Shown here: positions 1-6,881 of the stretch, one piece after another
How positions within the stretch are numbered: position 1 is the stretch's first letter
Layout: every line of letters starts with the position of its first letter
Program-made: the position numbers and the translations under genes
Source of the DNA: Clostridia bacterium
Lineage (GTDB): Bacteria; Bacillota; Clostridia; UBA1381
DNA: 16,585 bases
NCBI GenBank assembly: GCA_900751685.1
Contig: CAADSR010000316.1
Coordinates: 1-16,585 of the forward strand
Reading direction: 5' to 3'
The notes under the pieces: generated by a model
What the model saw: only the letters and a program-made list of their open reading frames with translations
What the model was told of the DNA's origin: nothing
Database searches by the model: none

Positions 1-2
1 GA

Positions 3-77
3 CGGGGCACCCGCTTTGCGATCGGGAAAAAATTTGCCGCGGGGATTGCGGTGGAAGAGGTGGACGATGAAAGATAG
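3..77 (+). CDS. feoA: FeoA-like protein, C-terminal end only
   Basis: The gene enters from the left edge, so only its last 24 codons and the TAG stop at 75-77 are visible. The visible residues (RGTRFAIGKKFAAGIAVEEV, then DDER) fit the last beta strands of the SH3-like FeoA fold, where a short Arg-Gly strand is followed by a basic stretch and a hydrophobic strand ending in acidic residues. FeoA is a small cytosolic partner of the ferrous iron transporter FeoB. Its stop lies inside the first codons of feoB (11-base overlap), which supports a feoAB operon with translational coupling. The call depends on position as much as on sequence, because so little of the protein is present. Confidence 0.68.
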   Translation, partial: RGTRFAIGKKFAAGIAVEEVDDER

Positions 78-2082
78 AATGGTACATGTGGCCTTTGCAG
101 GCAATCCGAATTGTGGGAAAACGACCCTATTTAATGCATACACCGGCGCAAAACTGAAGGTTGCAAATTGGCCGGGTGTTACAGTGGAAAAAAAAGAAGG
201 CGTTATGCGCTTTCATGAGCATAATTATAAATTAGTCGATACGCCCGGTACATATTCTCTGACCTCCTATACGATGGAGGAAAAAGTGACCCGCCAGTAT
301 ATTATGGGCGATGAGGTGGATGTTATTGTAGATGTGGCAGACGCCTCCTCCCTGGAGCGGAATCTATATTTGACGCTGCAACTGATCGAACTGGGGAAGC
401 CAGTGGTTTTGGCGCTGAATATGATGGATATCGTAGAGGAGCGGGGCATGGAGCTGGACCTGCACCGGATGCCGGAAATGCTGGGGATCCCGGTGGTGCC
501 AGTGTCTGCCCGCAAGCGCACGGGGCTGAATGTGCTGATGCACGCTGTAGCGCATCATAAAGACCATCCCCATGACCCAGTGGAGCACCACCATCATGCA
601 GGACGCCATGTCCATGACCATCATACAGAGTATACTGTGGTATATAGCGATGAAATAGAAGATAAGATCGATATTATCATGGAGGAATTAAAACAGCGTT
701 ATCCGGATTTGGAGAATCCCCGGTGGCATGCGATCAAAATTTTAGAAAAAGATGATGAAATTTTGAAGAAATATCCCATTTCTTACCGGCCGGGACGCAG
801 CTATGAAACTGATATCATCAATCAGAAATATGACTTTATTGAAGAGATCATTGAGGAGTGCATGATCAATAAAGAACAAAAGAGTGCGAAGACAGACCGG
901 ATCGACCGGATTTTAACACACCGGATCTTGGGTGTCCCTGCATTTTTGGCAATTATGGCGTTGGTGTTCTTCCTGACATTTACGATTGGGGACTGGGTCA
1001 AAGGGTATTTTGAAACAGGTCTGGCATTTCTTTCGGATTGGAGCACAGCAGCCCTGGAGGCAGTCCATGCAGGAGATGTATTGACCTCTTTGATCGTAGA
1101 TGGGATCATTGCGGGAGTGGGTGGTATATTAACCTTCCTGCCCAATATTTTTATTTTGTTTCTGGCCCTGGCTTTTTTAGAGGATAGTGGATATATGAGC
1201 CGGGTGGCTTATGTTATGGATGGCATTATGGGAAAGCTCGGGCTTTCAGGGCGGGCATTTATCCCAATGCTTTTAGGCTTTGGATGCAGTGTGCCGGCGA
1301 TTATGGCATCCCGCGCGCTGGAGAATGAGTGGGACAGAAAAAAGACTATTTTGATCACACCGTTTATGTCCTGTTCGGCACGGCTCCCGATTTATGTTTT
1401 ATTTTCAGGATTGTTTTTTGAAAAGCATGCTATGCTTGCTGCTTATTCCATGTATGTGATTGGGCTGGTCGTTGCGATCCTGGTTGCGCTGGTGGCCAGC
1501 AAAATCAGCCGCAAGCATCAGGCCAACACACTTCTGATCGAATTGCCGGAATATAAAATGCCCAATGCCCGTACGGTAACGATCTATGTGGGAGAAAAAA
1601 TAAAAGATTATATCACAAAAGCCGGAACAACAATATTTATTGCTTCTATCTTGCTCTGGGGGCTATTGAATTTTGGATTTGGAGGAATGGTAACAAATCC
1701 TGCGGACAGCTTTGCGGCGATGATTGGCCGCGGCTTAGTGCCTCTTATGACGCCTGCTGGTTTGGGATACTGGCAGATCGTAGTTGCACTGATTTCAGGG
1801 ATCGCAGCGAAAGAAGTAGTGGTCTCCAGCATCAATGTGCTGTATGGAGTAGGCGGTGCAGGCCTTTCAGCGGCGCTGGCAGGCTTTGGGTTTACAGCGT
1901 TGAATGCGTACTCGTTGATGCTGTTTTGCCTTTTATATGTTCCTTGTATTGCGACGATTGCAACCATCAAGAAAGAGACAGCCTCCTGGAAATGGGCATT
2001 GGGTGCTGTTGTGTTGCAACTGGGTGTTGCCTGGACCGTTTCAACATTGTTCTTTCAAATCAGCCATTTGATCGTGGGGTGA
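67..2082 (+). CDS. feoB: Ferrous iron transport protein B (FeoB)
   Basis: FeoB is the inner-membrane Fe(II) transporter with an N-terminal G-protein domain. The 671-residue product has G1 GNPNCGKT (12-19), G3 DTPG (58-61), G4 NMMD (118-121) and a G5-like SA (147-148). The membrane part carries both Gate signatures: GCSVPAIMASR with Cys407, and SCSARLPIY with Cys436. The ATG at 67 is preferred because it follows a purine-rich GGAAGAGG stretch and places G1 at the usual distance. The open frame runs further upstream, but that part lies inside the feoA end. ATG 79 is an alternative. Length is at the short end of the family. An unusual feature is a His-rich loop (residues 163-186, 12 His in 24) between the G domain and the following helical region. 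It overlaps feoA by 11 bases and is followed after 4 bases by a FeoB-associated small protein. Confidence 0.97.
   Translation: MKDRMVHVAFAGNPNCGKTTLFNAYTGAKLKVANWPGVTVEKKEGVMRFHEHNYKLVDTPGTYSLTSYTMEEKVTRQYIMGDEVDVIVDVADASSLERNLYLTLQLIELGKPVVLALNMMDIVEERGMELDLHRMPEMLGIPVVPVSARKRTGLNVLMHAVAHHKDHPHDPVEHHHHAGRHVHDHHTEYTVVYSDEIEDKIDIIMEELKQRYPDLENPRWHAIKILEKDDEILKKYPISYRPGRSYETDIINQKYDFIEEIIEECMINKEQKSAKTDRIDRILTHRILGVPAFLAIMALVFFLTFTIGDWVKGYFETGLAFLSDWSTAALEAVHAGDVLTSLIVDGIIAGVGGILTFLPNIFILFLALAFLEDSGYMSRVAYVMDGIMGKLGLSGRAFIPMLLGFGCSVPAIMASRALENEWDRKKTILITPFMSCSARLPIYVLFSGLFFEKHAMLAAYSMYVIGLVVAILVALVASKISRKHQANTLLIELPEYKMPNARTVTIYVGEKIKDYITKAGTTIFIASILLWGLLNFGFGGMVTNPADSFAAMIGRGLVPLMTPAGLGYWQIVVALISGIAAKEVVVSSINVLYGVGGAGLSAALAGFGFTALNAYSLMLFCLLYVPCIATIATIKKETASWKWALGAVVLQLGVAWTVSTLFFQISHLIVG
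553..624 (+). other. His-rich loop in FeoB
   Basis: Codons for FeoB residues 163-186 encode 12 histidines in 24 residues, mixed with Asp and Glu, just after the G5 motif and before the guanine-dissociation-inhibitor-like helices. This composition suggests a cytosolic metal-binding segment; that role is inference. Confidence 0.85.
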
Positions 2083-2086
2083 AGTT

Positions 2087-2254
2087 ATGGCTACAGGAAT
2101 TATTATAGGCTGTATTTTAATTTATTGCCTGATTGTGACCGTACATAAGGTACGCAAATTAAAGCAAGGAAGGTTCTGCTCCTGCGGATGCTCCGGCTGC
2201 GCGCAAAAAGGAGCTTGCACAGCGGAAAAGGTTATAGAAGAAAAAGAAAATTAA
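2087..2254 (+). CDS. FeoB-associated Cys-rich membrane protein
   Basis: This 55-residue protein starts 4 bases after the feoB stop, with a GGGGTGA ribosome binding site lying across that stop. Residues 3-20 form one hydrophobic membrane segment (GIIIGCILIYCLIVTVH). A short basic stretch (KVRKLKQGR) follows, then a cysteine cluster at residues 31, 33, 35, 38 and 44 (CSCGCSGCAQKGAC), and the protein ends in a charged tail. This architecture and position match the small FeoB-associated Cys-rich membrane protein family found after feoB in many Firmicutes. The cysteines could bind iron or another metal and hand it on or sense it; that is inferred, not established here. A strong terminator begins at its stop codon, so it is the last gene of the operon. 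Confidence 0.88.
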   Translation: MATGIIIGCILIYCLIVTVHKVRKLKQGRFCSCGCSGCAQKGACTAEKVIEEKEN

Positions 2255-2305
2255 CGAAAGGGTGCATCTTCGCAATTGAGGAGGCACCCTTTCGTTTTGT
2301 TTTTT
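2253..2305 (+). terminator. Rho-independent terminator of the feo operon
   Basis: A perfect 13-bp stem (AACGAAAGGGTGC at 2253-2265 with GCACCCTTTCGTT at 2284-2296) and an 18-base loop are followed by a T-rich run (2295-2305). The left arm begins inside the stop codon of the small Cys-rich gene. Confidence 0.9.
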
Positions 2306-2463
2306 AATGGCCGTCACAGGGTCATTTTAAATCTTTTTATAATATTTATAGATTGTACTTGATCTTAACGCAAATTATCCAGCCTATTAAATTTGTTTCC
2401 TTTGTATGAGAAATGGAAAGCAAGAACATACTAAAGCAGATAACAACAGCGGAGGAAAAAATT

Positions 2464-3357
2464 ATGTATTTTCATGGAAACCATAGAAAAAAGTCTTATT
2501 TTGAAGGCTGGTATTTGAAGCATCAATGCGGGAATGAAACAGTTGCGTTTATTCCTGCGTTTCATATCGACAAAGAAGGGAACCAGAGCGCGTCCCTTCA
2601 GATCATAACAAAAGATACGGCGCACCGGGTCGATTTTCCTATCATGGATTTTTATGCGGAGGAGGAGCGGTTTAAAGTAAAGATCGGGAAGAGCTGGTTT
2701 TCTGAACATGGGGCCCATCTGCATATAAAAGACCGTCATATTTCCGTCTACGGGGATCTGTTCTATGGCCCCTTAGATCCGCCGGAAGAGGACATTATGG
2801 GGCCGTTCCGTTTTTTGCCCCACATGCAATGTGTGCATGGGATCTTGAGCAGGTATCATACAGTAAGGGGATCTTTAAGGATCAATGGCGTTACCATCTG
2901 TTTTCAAAGCGGATGGGGATATATTGAAACAGACCGGGGAAGCTCATTTCCATCTGAATATGTGTGGACCCAGTGCAATCATTTTAAAAAAGAAAAAAAA
3001 TGTGCTGTCATGGTGTCGTCTGCAAACATCCCGGTAGGGAAGGCGCATTTTACTGGATGTATTTGTGATATTTTCTATCAGGGACAGGAATACCGCTTGG
3101 CAACGTATCATGGGGCTCGTCCTGCGTTAGAGGGACGAAGCCTGCGGCTCAATCAAGGGCCATATTCTCTTTTGGTACAACCCTTGCAGGAAGCGCCACA
3201 AGCCTTGGCCTCGCCAGTGTCCGGAACAATGAGCGGGACGATCCATGAAAGTGCGTCTTGCGTGGTGCGGTATGTGTTTTCAAAGGGAGAAGAGACCGTT
3301 TTTGATTTGACAAGCCCCCACGCCGGGTTTGAGTGGGTACAAAAAACGCAGGCATAA
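2464..3357 (+). CDS. Tocopherol-cyclase-like family protein
   Basis: The 297-residue product has two hallmarks of the bacterial tocopherol-cyclase-like family: YFEGWYLK near the N-terminus (12-19) and a GWGYIE-x-DRG-x-SFPSEYVW block (150-170). No signal peptide or membrane segment is seen. Plant tocopherol cyclase closes the chromanol ring of vitamin E. The clostridial relatives have no quinol partner that I know of and their substrate is unknown, so the name describes fold only. The ATG at 2464 was chosen because GGAGG (2451-2455) sits 8 bases before it; an in-frame ATG at 2413 has no such site. It is preceded by the feo terminator and 158 bases of AT-rich DNA with a TATAAT at 2338-2343 but no good -35 box, so it is probably monocistronic. 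It converges with hsp20 across a shared hairpin. Confidence 0.82.
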   Translation: MYFHGNHRKKSYFEGWYLKHQCGNETVAFIPAFHIDKEGNQSASLQIITKDTAHRVDFPIMDFYAEEERFKVKIGKSWFSEHGAHLHIKDRHISVYGDLFYGPLDPPEEDIMGPFRFLPHMQCVHGILSRYHTVRGSLRINGVTICFQSGWGYIETDRGSSFPSEYVWTQCNHFKKEKKCAVMVSSANIPVGKAHFTGCICDIFYQGQEYRLATYHGARPALEGRSLRLNQGPYSLLVQPLQEAPQALASPVSGTMSGTIHESASCVVRYVFSKGEETVFDLTSPHAGFEWVQKTQA

Positions 3358-3390
3358 AAATACCGCGGGAATTGCTTCCCGCGGTAAAAA
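3356..3390 (-). terminator. Terminator between convergent genes, strongest for hsp20
   Basis: A perfect 11-bp stem (TACCGCGGGAA 3361-3371, TTCCCGCGGTA 3376-3386) surrounds the loop TTGC. On the minus strand the hairpin is followed by a run of Ts (complement of 3356-3360), giving a normal terminator for hsp20. On the plus strand it is followed by AAAAATTTT, so it may act weakly for the tocopherol-cyclase-like gene as well. Confidence 0.85.
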
Positions 3391-3403
3391 TTTTAAAGAA
3401 TAT

Positions 3404-3781
3404 CTATTCGATTGTAATCCTTCGGCTTTGACCCGGAGGATCCTTCTTTTTTGGAAGTGTCAAAGTCAGAACACCGCGCTCATAGGATGCAGAAATCTCA
3501 TTCGCCTTAATATCCGCAATATTAAAACTTCTTGCTACTGAACTGTACGACCGTTCTTGTCTCACGTATTGGTTCTGCTGATCCTCATGATGATTGGAAT
3601 GTTCTGCGCGGATGGTCAACTGGTCGCCCTCCACATCCAAATGGATATCTTGTTTTTCAAAACCCGGCATATCAGCTTTTAACTCGTAATAGCTTCCTTT
3701 ATCTACAATATCGGTTTTGCAGCTGCCCATGGATGTGAAGTCCGAAAAGAAGTCCCGTCCCATTTGATTAAAATAATTCAA
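3404..3781 (-). CDS. Small heat-shock protein, Hsp20/alpha-crystallin family; 5' end probably altered
   Basis: The product is an ATP-independent holdase that keeps unfolding proteins soluble. The 125 readable residues contain a complete alpha-crystallin domain from about residue 22 (TDIVDKGSYYELKADMPGF) to the end, with the A-x-x-x-G-V-L-T-L-x-L-P signature as SYERGVLTLTLPKK. A short Phe-rich N-terminal arm precedes it. The listed start is a TTG at 3781 with only a distant GGAG. A better ribosome site, GGAGGG (3833-3828), sits 6 bases before ACG TTT GAT CTA. That frame would read F-D-L-V-P-F-G-R-R-N-K-D, a typical Hsp20 N-terminus, and then needs a 1-base deletion or 2-base insertion near 3785-3782 to join the main frame. 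So either the start codon and frame were lost by mutation or sequencing error, or a shortened protein is made from TTG 3781 or ATG 3763. The domain itself looks intact. Confidence 0.85.
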   Translation of the reverse strand: MNYFNQMGRDFFSDFTSMGSCKTDIVDKGSYYELKADMPGFEKQDIHLDVEGDQLTIRAEHSNHHEDQQNQYVRQERSYSSVARSFNIADIKANEISASYERGVLTLTLPKKKDPPGQSRRITIE

Positions 3782-3866
3782 TATATCTTTGTTTCTCCGT
3801 CCAAAAGGGACTAGATCAAACGTAAGAATCCCTCCTTATTTATAATCTGATCAAATTTTCTCTCCA

Positions 3867-3938
3867 CATTGGAATCATCCTCTTTCTGAATGAAATTTAT
3901 GTTCTGTCACAACAGCCCATTGGAATCATCTTCTTTCC
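3867..3938 (-). repeat. Two direct repeats in the hsp20 leader
   Basis: Two 21-base copies (3867-3887 and 3918-3938) share the core GATGATTCCAATG on the minus strand and the preceding purine run GAAAGARGATG, differing at only two positions. Their starts are 51 bases apart. Both fall between the hsp20 promoter and its ribosome site, so they are transcribed. Each contains ATG ATT CCA ATG, opening a 10-codon frame (3929-3897) and a 14-codon frame (3878-3834). The second ends directly against the hsp20 Shine-Dalgarno sequence. Confidence 0.8.
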
Positions 3939-3952
3939 TATTTCTTGCCTTT

Positions 3953-3981
3953 ATTATACCATGAAAATTATTAAAAATCAA
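3953..3981 (-). promoter_or_regulatory. Sigma-A type promoter for hsp20
   Basis: On the minus strand TTGATT (3981-3976), a 17-base spacer and TATAAT (3958-3953) form a near-consensus promoter with an extended -10 (TGGTATAAT). It predicts a leader of roughly 120 bases before hsp20. No CIRCE element is visible near it. Confidence 0.82.
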
Positions 3982-4005
3982 TAGATAATTTATGAATAAA
4001 TGATA

Positions 4006-4734
4006 TTATTTTGTGAATAATTGCTCCTGGTAGTAATCTTCTACCGCATCCCCGATAGCCCAGGCGATCCGTGCCTGGTAGTCGTCATCCGACAGCTTTT
4101 TTTCTTCTTCCGGATTGGAAAGGAAGCCGCATTCTACCAAGATAGCGGGAAGCGGGGGATCTTTCATCAGAAATAAGTTGCTGTCCGCGGTTTTGACAGC
4201 ATGGACCTTAGCCCCCGTGATCTGGCCCATCCTATTTTGAATATTATCTGCCAGGGGCTCCATTTCGGCATGGTTTTTTGCATAAAAAATATGCAGGCCA
4301 TTCACACTGCCATTGGCAAAGGAATTCATATGGATACTTAAAAATAAGTCCGCATTGCTTTTTTTCATAATGTCCAGCCGTTTGTTCATGTCGGAGCGTT
4401 TCATTTCACGGATCGTGGTAGCGCCGGCATCCTGTAAGCCGCTGTCGCCTTCCCTTGTCATTACCACGCGGATCCCTTTCCCCTCCAACACCTCCTGCAG
4501 CTTTTGGGCAATTGCAAGGTTGATATCTTTTTCGACCGTGCCGCTGGCGCCTACCGTCCCGCCGTCCGGGTCTCCGTGACCGGCATCGACGATGACGCTT
4601 ATTTTTCCCGCATCCGCATAGCCAAAGGTTTTTTCCGTAGGTAGATAACGCAGGGTAAATCCCAAAAGAGTACCGGTGAGGGCCAGTACTAAAGCCGGTA
4701 CCATAATTCTTTTTTTCCAATTCAACAATACCAT
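4006..4734 (-). CDS. N-acetylmuramoyl-L-alanine amidase, CwlD-like (Amidase_3)
   Basis: This zinc amidase cleaves the bond between N-acetylmuramic acid and L-alanine in peptidoglycan. The 242-residue product has one N-terminal membrane segment (about residues 10-30), then the catalytic domain. Visible zinc ligands are His53 (VDAGHGDPDGG), Glu69 (VEKDINL) and His135 (SIHMNS); Glu201 in VECGFLSN is the catalytic glutamate. Size and single-domain layout resemble Bacillus CwlD, which makes muramic-delta-lactam in the spore cortex, and spoIIM elsewhere in this window shows the organism is likely a spore former. Assignment to CwlD rather than another Amidase_3 enzyme is an inference. The ATG at 4734 is chosen for the AGGTG 7 bases upstream; a TTG at 4740 is also open. 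It is divergent from the TSUP genes, and I see no clear terminator after it. Confidence 0.9.
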   Translation of the reverse strand: MVLLNWKKRIMVPALVLALTGTLLGFTLRYLPTEKTFGYADAGKISVIVDAGHGDPDGGTVGASGTVEKDINLAIAQKLQEVLEGKGIRVVMTREGDSGLQDAGATTIREMKRSDMNKRLDIMKKSNADLFLSIHMNSFANGSVNGLHIFYAKNHAEMEPLADNIQNRMGQITGAKVHAVKTADSNLFLMKDPPLPAILVECGFLSNPEEEKKLSDDDYQARIAWAIGDAVEDYYQEQLFTK

Positions 4735-4848
4735 AATCAATCACCTGTCAGCCTTTCTTTTCTATATTTATTATCATTTCTTGATGGATATGTTTATTTT
4801 CAAAGAATAATTGAGACGGTGGTGATTCATACTAAACCAGGTGATAAA

Positions 4849-5205
4849 ATGAAAAAATATTTCATGCCGGCCGTATGCGGCATCATAACAGGGGTCTTGA
4901 ATGGGCTGTTTGGTGCAGGCGGCGGTGTAGTCGGTGTAATCTTATTAGAAAAATTTATGAAAATGGATGCCCATGCTTCCCATAGTGCGATTGTTGCGGT
5001 GATTTTAGCGATTACGCCGGTCAGCGTGTTTTTTTACCTGCGCAACGGTGTTTATGACTGGAATATCACGTGGCAGGCGGCCCTTGGCGGTGTGGTGGGC
5101 GGTGTGATCGGCGCAAAGCTGCTTCCAAAAATCAATGAAAAATGGCTTCATGGTATTTTTGGAGGATTTATGATCATTGCAGCGGCAAGGATGCTGCTGC
5201 ATTGA
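4849..5205 (+). CDS. TSUP (TauE/SafE) family membrane protein, half-size, first of a pair
   Basis: The 118-residue hydrophobic protein begins MKKYFMPAVCGIITGVLNGLFGAGGGVVGV. The G-x-x-x-G-x-x-N/S-G-x-x-G-x-GGG signature marks the start of a TauE/SafE (TSUP) repeat. About four membrane segments are predicted by eye. Full-length TSUP proteins are about 250 residues built from two such repeats; this gene covers only one, and a second half-size gene follows after 24 bases. TSUP members export sulfite, sulfonates or other small organic anions; the substrate here is unknown. ATG 4849 is preferred over the open GTG at 4819 because AGGTGA (4839-4844) precedes it and the family starts there. A weak promoter may lie at 4781-4811 (TTGATG, AATAAT, 19-base spacing). 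Confidence 0.88.
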   Translation: MKKYFMPAVCGIITGVLNGLFGAGGGVVGVILLEKFMKMDAHASHSAIVAVILAITPVSVFFYLRNGVYDWNITWQAALGGVVGGVIGAKLLPKINEKWLHGIFGGFMIIAAARMLLH

Positions 5206-5229
5206 CAGGCAGGAGAGAAGAGGAATTAG

Positions 5230-5595
5230 ATGAAAAGTTTAATCATTATTTTGGCAGGCCTGGCCTCTGGTGTCGTTAGCGGGATGGGGATCGGTGGCGG
5301 GGCGATATTGATCCCTGTATTAGGAATGGTGGGGTCCATCGACCAGAAGGTGGCGCAAAGTGTCAACCTTCTGTATTTCATTCCAACGGCGTTGGGAGCC
5401 GTGATCTTGCATATCAAAAATAAAAATATCCATTTGAAGCCCTTGATTCCGATGATTTTATTTGGGATCGCCGGGGCCGTTGTGGGTTCGCTTACAGCTT
5501 TGCATATGCAAAGTACCGTGCTTAAAAAAATGTTCGGTATTTTTCTTTTTTTGCTGGCAGTCCGCGAATTTTGGATGCTTCGTCCCAAGCATTAG
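5230..5595 (+). CDS. TSUP (TauE/SafE) family membrane protein, half-size, second of a pair
   Basis: This 121-residue protein repeats the same plan: MKSLIIILAGLASGVVSGMGIGGGAILIPVL carries the glycine-rich TSUP signature, followed by SIDQKVAQSVNLLYFIPTA, which matches the family's conserved Gln-Ala/Ser-x-N/S-L segment at the second helix. About four membrane segments are seen. A GAAGAGGAATTAG purine-rich site supports the ATG at 5230. It lies 24 bases after the first half-size gene on the same strand, so the two products probably form a heterodimer equal to one standard transporter. No good terminator follows it before the serC promoter. Confidence 0.88.
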   Translation: MKSLIIILAGLASGVVSGMGIGGGAILIPVLGMVGSIDQKVAQSVNLLYFIPTALGAVILHIKNKNIHLKPLIPMILFGIAGAVVGSLTALHMQSTVLKKMFGIFLFLLAVREFWMLRPKH

Positions 5596-5669
5596 ACAAG
5601 ATATAGTAGTTTTTTTGAAAAAAAGAGGGATGTTTGAAGCAATCCATAGAATAAAAAGGCTAATAGATA

Positions 5670-5698
5670 TTGACGAATGGGCGGAATTGGGATATAAT
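5670..5698 (+). promoter_or_regulatory. Sigma-A type promoter for serC-serA
   Basis: TTGACG (5670-5675), a 17-base spacer and TATAAT (5693-5698) match the vegetative consensus in 11 of 12 positions. Transcription should start near 5705, leaving an 85-base leader before serC. I see no T-box or known riboswitch motif in that leader. Confidence 0.87.
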
Positions 5699-5709
5699 AT
5701 CAAGTAAAT

Positions 5710-5727
5710 GTTTTAATTTATTAAAAC
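5710..5727 (+). promoter_or_regulatory. 18-base palindrome near the serC transcription start (candidate operator)
   Basis: GTTTTAAT and ATTAAAAC are a perfect 8-bp inverted repeat separated by TT. It begins about 12 bases after the -10 box, a position where a bound repressor would block initiation. The regulator is unknown. Confidence 0.5.
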
Positions 5728-5789
5728 GGTACCAGCCGGGCCAAAAGCTGCAGGCTGTATGCAATATATAAAATTTTGGAGGTCTTAAA

Positions 5790-6866
5790 ATGAGAGTGTA
5801 TAATTTCTCAGCAGGTCCGTCAATGCTGCCAGTTTCAGTCCTGGAAAAAGCGCAGGCAGAAATGGTGGAATACGGAAAAAGCGGTATGTCTGTTATGGAA
5901 ATGAGCCACCGTTCCAAGGATTATGAAGCAATCATCGAAGGCGCAGAAGCCCTGGTTCGCGAGCTGATGCATGTTCCTGACAATTATAAGGTGTTATTTG
6001 TCCAGGGCGGCGGCTCCAGCCAATTTGCAATGATCCCGATGAATTTTGCGGCGGCGAATAAAAAAGCAGATTATGTAATCACGGGACAGTGGGCAAAAAA
6101 AGCAGCTCAAGAAGCAGAACGTTATATTACAGTTAATAAAGTAGCAAGCTCCGCAGATAAGACTTTCAGTTATATTCCAAAACTGGATCCAAATCAGTTT
6201 TCAACCGATGCGGATTATTTTTATATTTGTTATAACAATACGATTTATGGTACACGCTATACAGAGCTTCCAAAGACCAATGCGCCGCTGGTAGCGGATA
6301 TCTCGTCTTGCGTGATGTCTGAAGAGATCGATGTATCAAAATTTGGGATGCTGTTTGCAGGGGCGCAGAAAAACCTTGGTCCGGCTGGAGTGACTTTGGT
6401 GATCGTGCGGGAAGACTTGATCGGGAATGCAATGGAAATCACACCAACCATGTTTGATTATAAGACCCATGCGGATAATGGCTCGATGTATAACACACCG
6501 CCGACCTATTCTATTTACATATTAAAGCTTGTCCTGGAATGGATCAAGCAGCAGGGCGGCGTTGCGGCGCTGCAAAAGATTAATGAGAAAAAAGCAGCTA
6601 TTTTATACGATTATCTGGATCAATCTGAATTGTTCCGCGGCACGGTCGTAAAAGAAGACCGTTCCCTGATGAATATCCCATTTGTGACCGGGAATGACGA
6701 ATTGGATGCAAAATTTGTTGCAGAGGCAAAAGCAGCAGGCTTTGTAAACTTAAAAGGACACCGGACCGTTGGCGGTATGCGTGCAAGTATTTATAATGCA
6801 ATGCCGGAAGAAGGCGTAAAGGCCCTGGTAGCATTTATGAAGAAGTTCGAGCAGGAAAATAAGTAA
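5790..6866 (+). CDS. serC: Phosphoserine aminotransferase (SerC)
   Basis: This PLP enzyme converts 3-phosphohydroxypyruvate and glutamate to phosphoserine and 2-oxoglutarate, the second step of serine synthesis in the cytosol. The 358-residue length matches the family. The start MRVYNFSAGPSMLP is the standard SerC N-terminus, GGGSSQFAMIPMN (73-85) contributes to phosphate binding, and the PLP lysine is Lys194 in FAGAQKNLGPAG. HRTVGGMRASIYNAMP near the end contains the conserved substrate-binding arginine region. GGAGG at 5778-5782, 7 bases before the ATG, fixes the start. It is the first gene of a serC-serA operon; serA begins 15 bases after its stop. Confidence 0.98.
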   Translation: MRVYNFSAGPSMLPVSVLEKAQAEMVEYGKSGMSVMEMSHRSKDYEAIIEGAEALVRELMHVPDNYKVLFVQGGGSSQFAMIPMNFAAANKKADYVITGQWAKKAAQEAERYITVNKVASSADKTFSYIPKLDPNQFSTDADYFYICYNNTIYGTRYTELPKTNAPLVADISSCVMSEEIDVSKFGMLFAGAQKNLGPAGVTLVIVREDLIGNAMEITPTMFDYKTHADNGSMYNTPPTYSIYILKLVLEWIKQQGGVAALQKINEKKAAILYDYLDQSELFRGTVVKEDRSLMNIPFVTGNDELDAKFVAEAKAAGFVNLKGHRTVGGMRASIYNAMPEEGVKALVAFMKKFEQENK

Positions 6867-6881
6867 AGGGGACAGATAATA

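Noticed and set aside
822..1145. 107-codon minus-strand frame inside feoB
   Set aside because: It is antisense to strongly conserved FeoB codons, has no ribosome site and no recognisable protein features; same for other antisense frames in serC, serA, GH36 and GH43.
3834..4005. CIRCE or other classical heat-shock operator for hsp20
   Set aside because: I looked for the TTAGCACTC/GAGTGCTAA inverted repeat and did not find it; only the direct repeats are present.
5630..5707. 25-codon frame (MFEAIHRIKRLIDIDEWAEL...) before serC
   Set aside because: The AGAGGG touches the ATG with no spacing, and the frame covers the whole serC promoter; probably chance.
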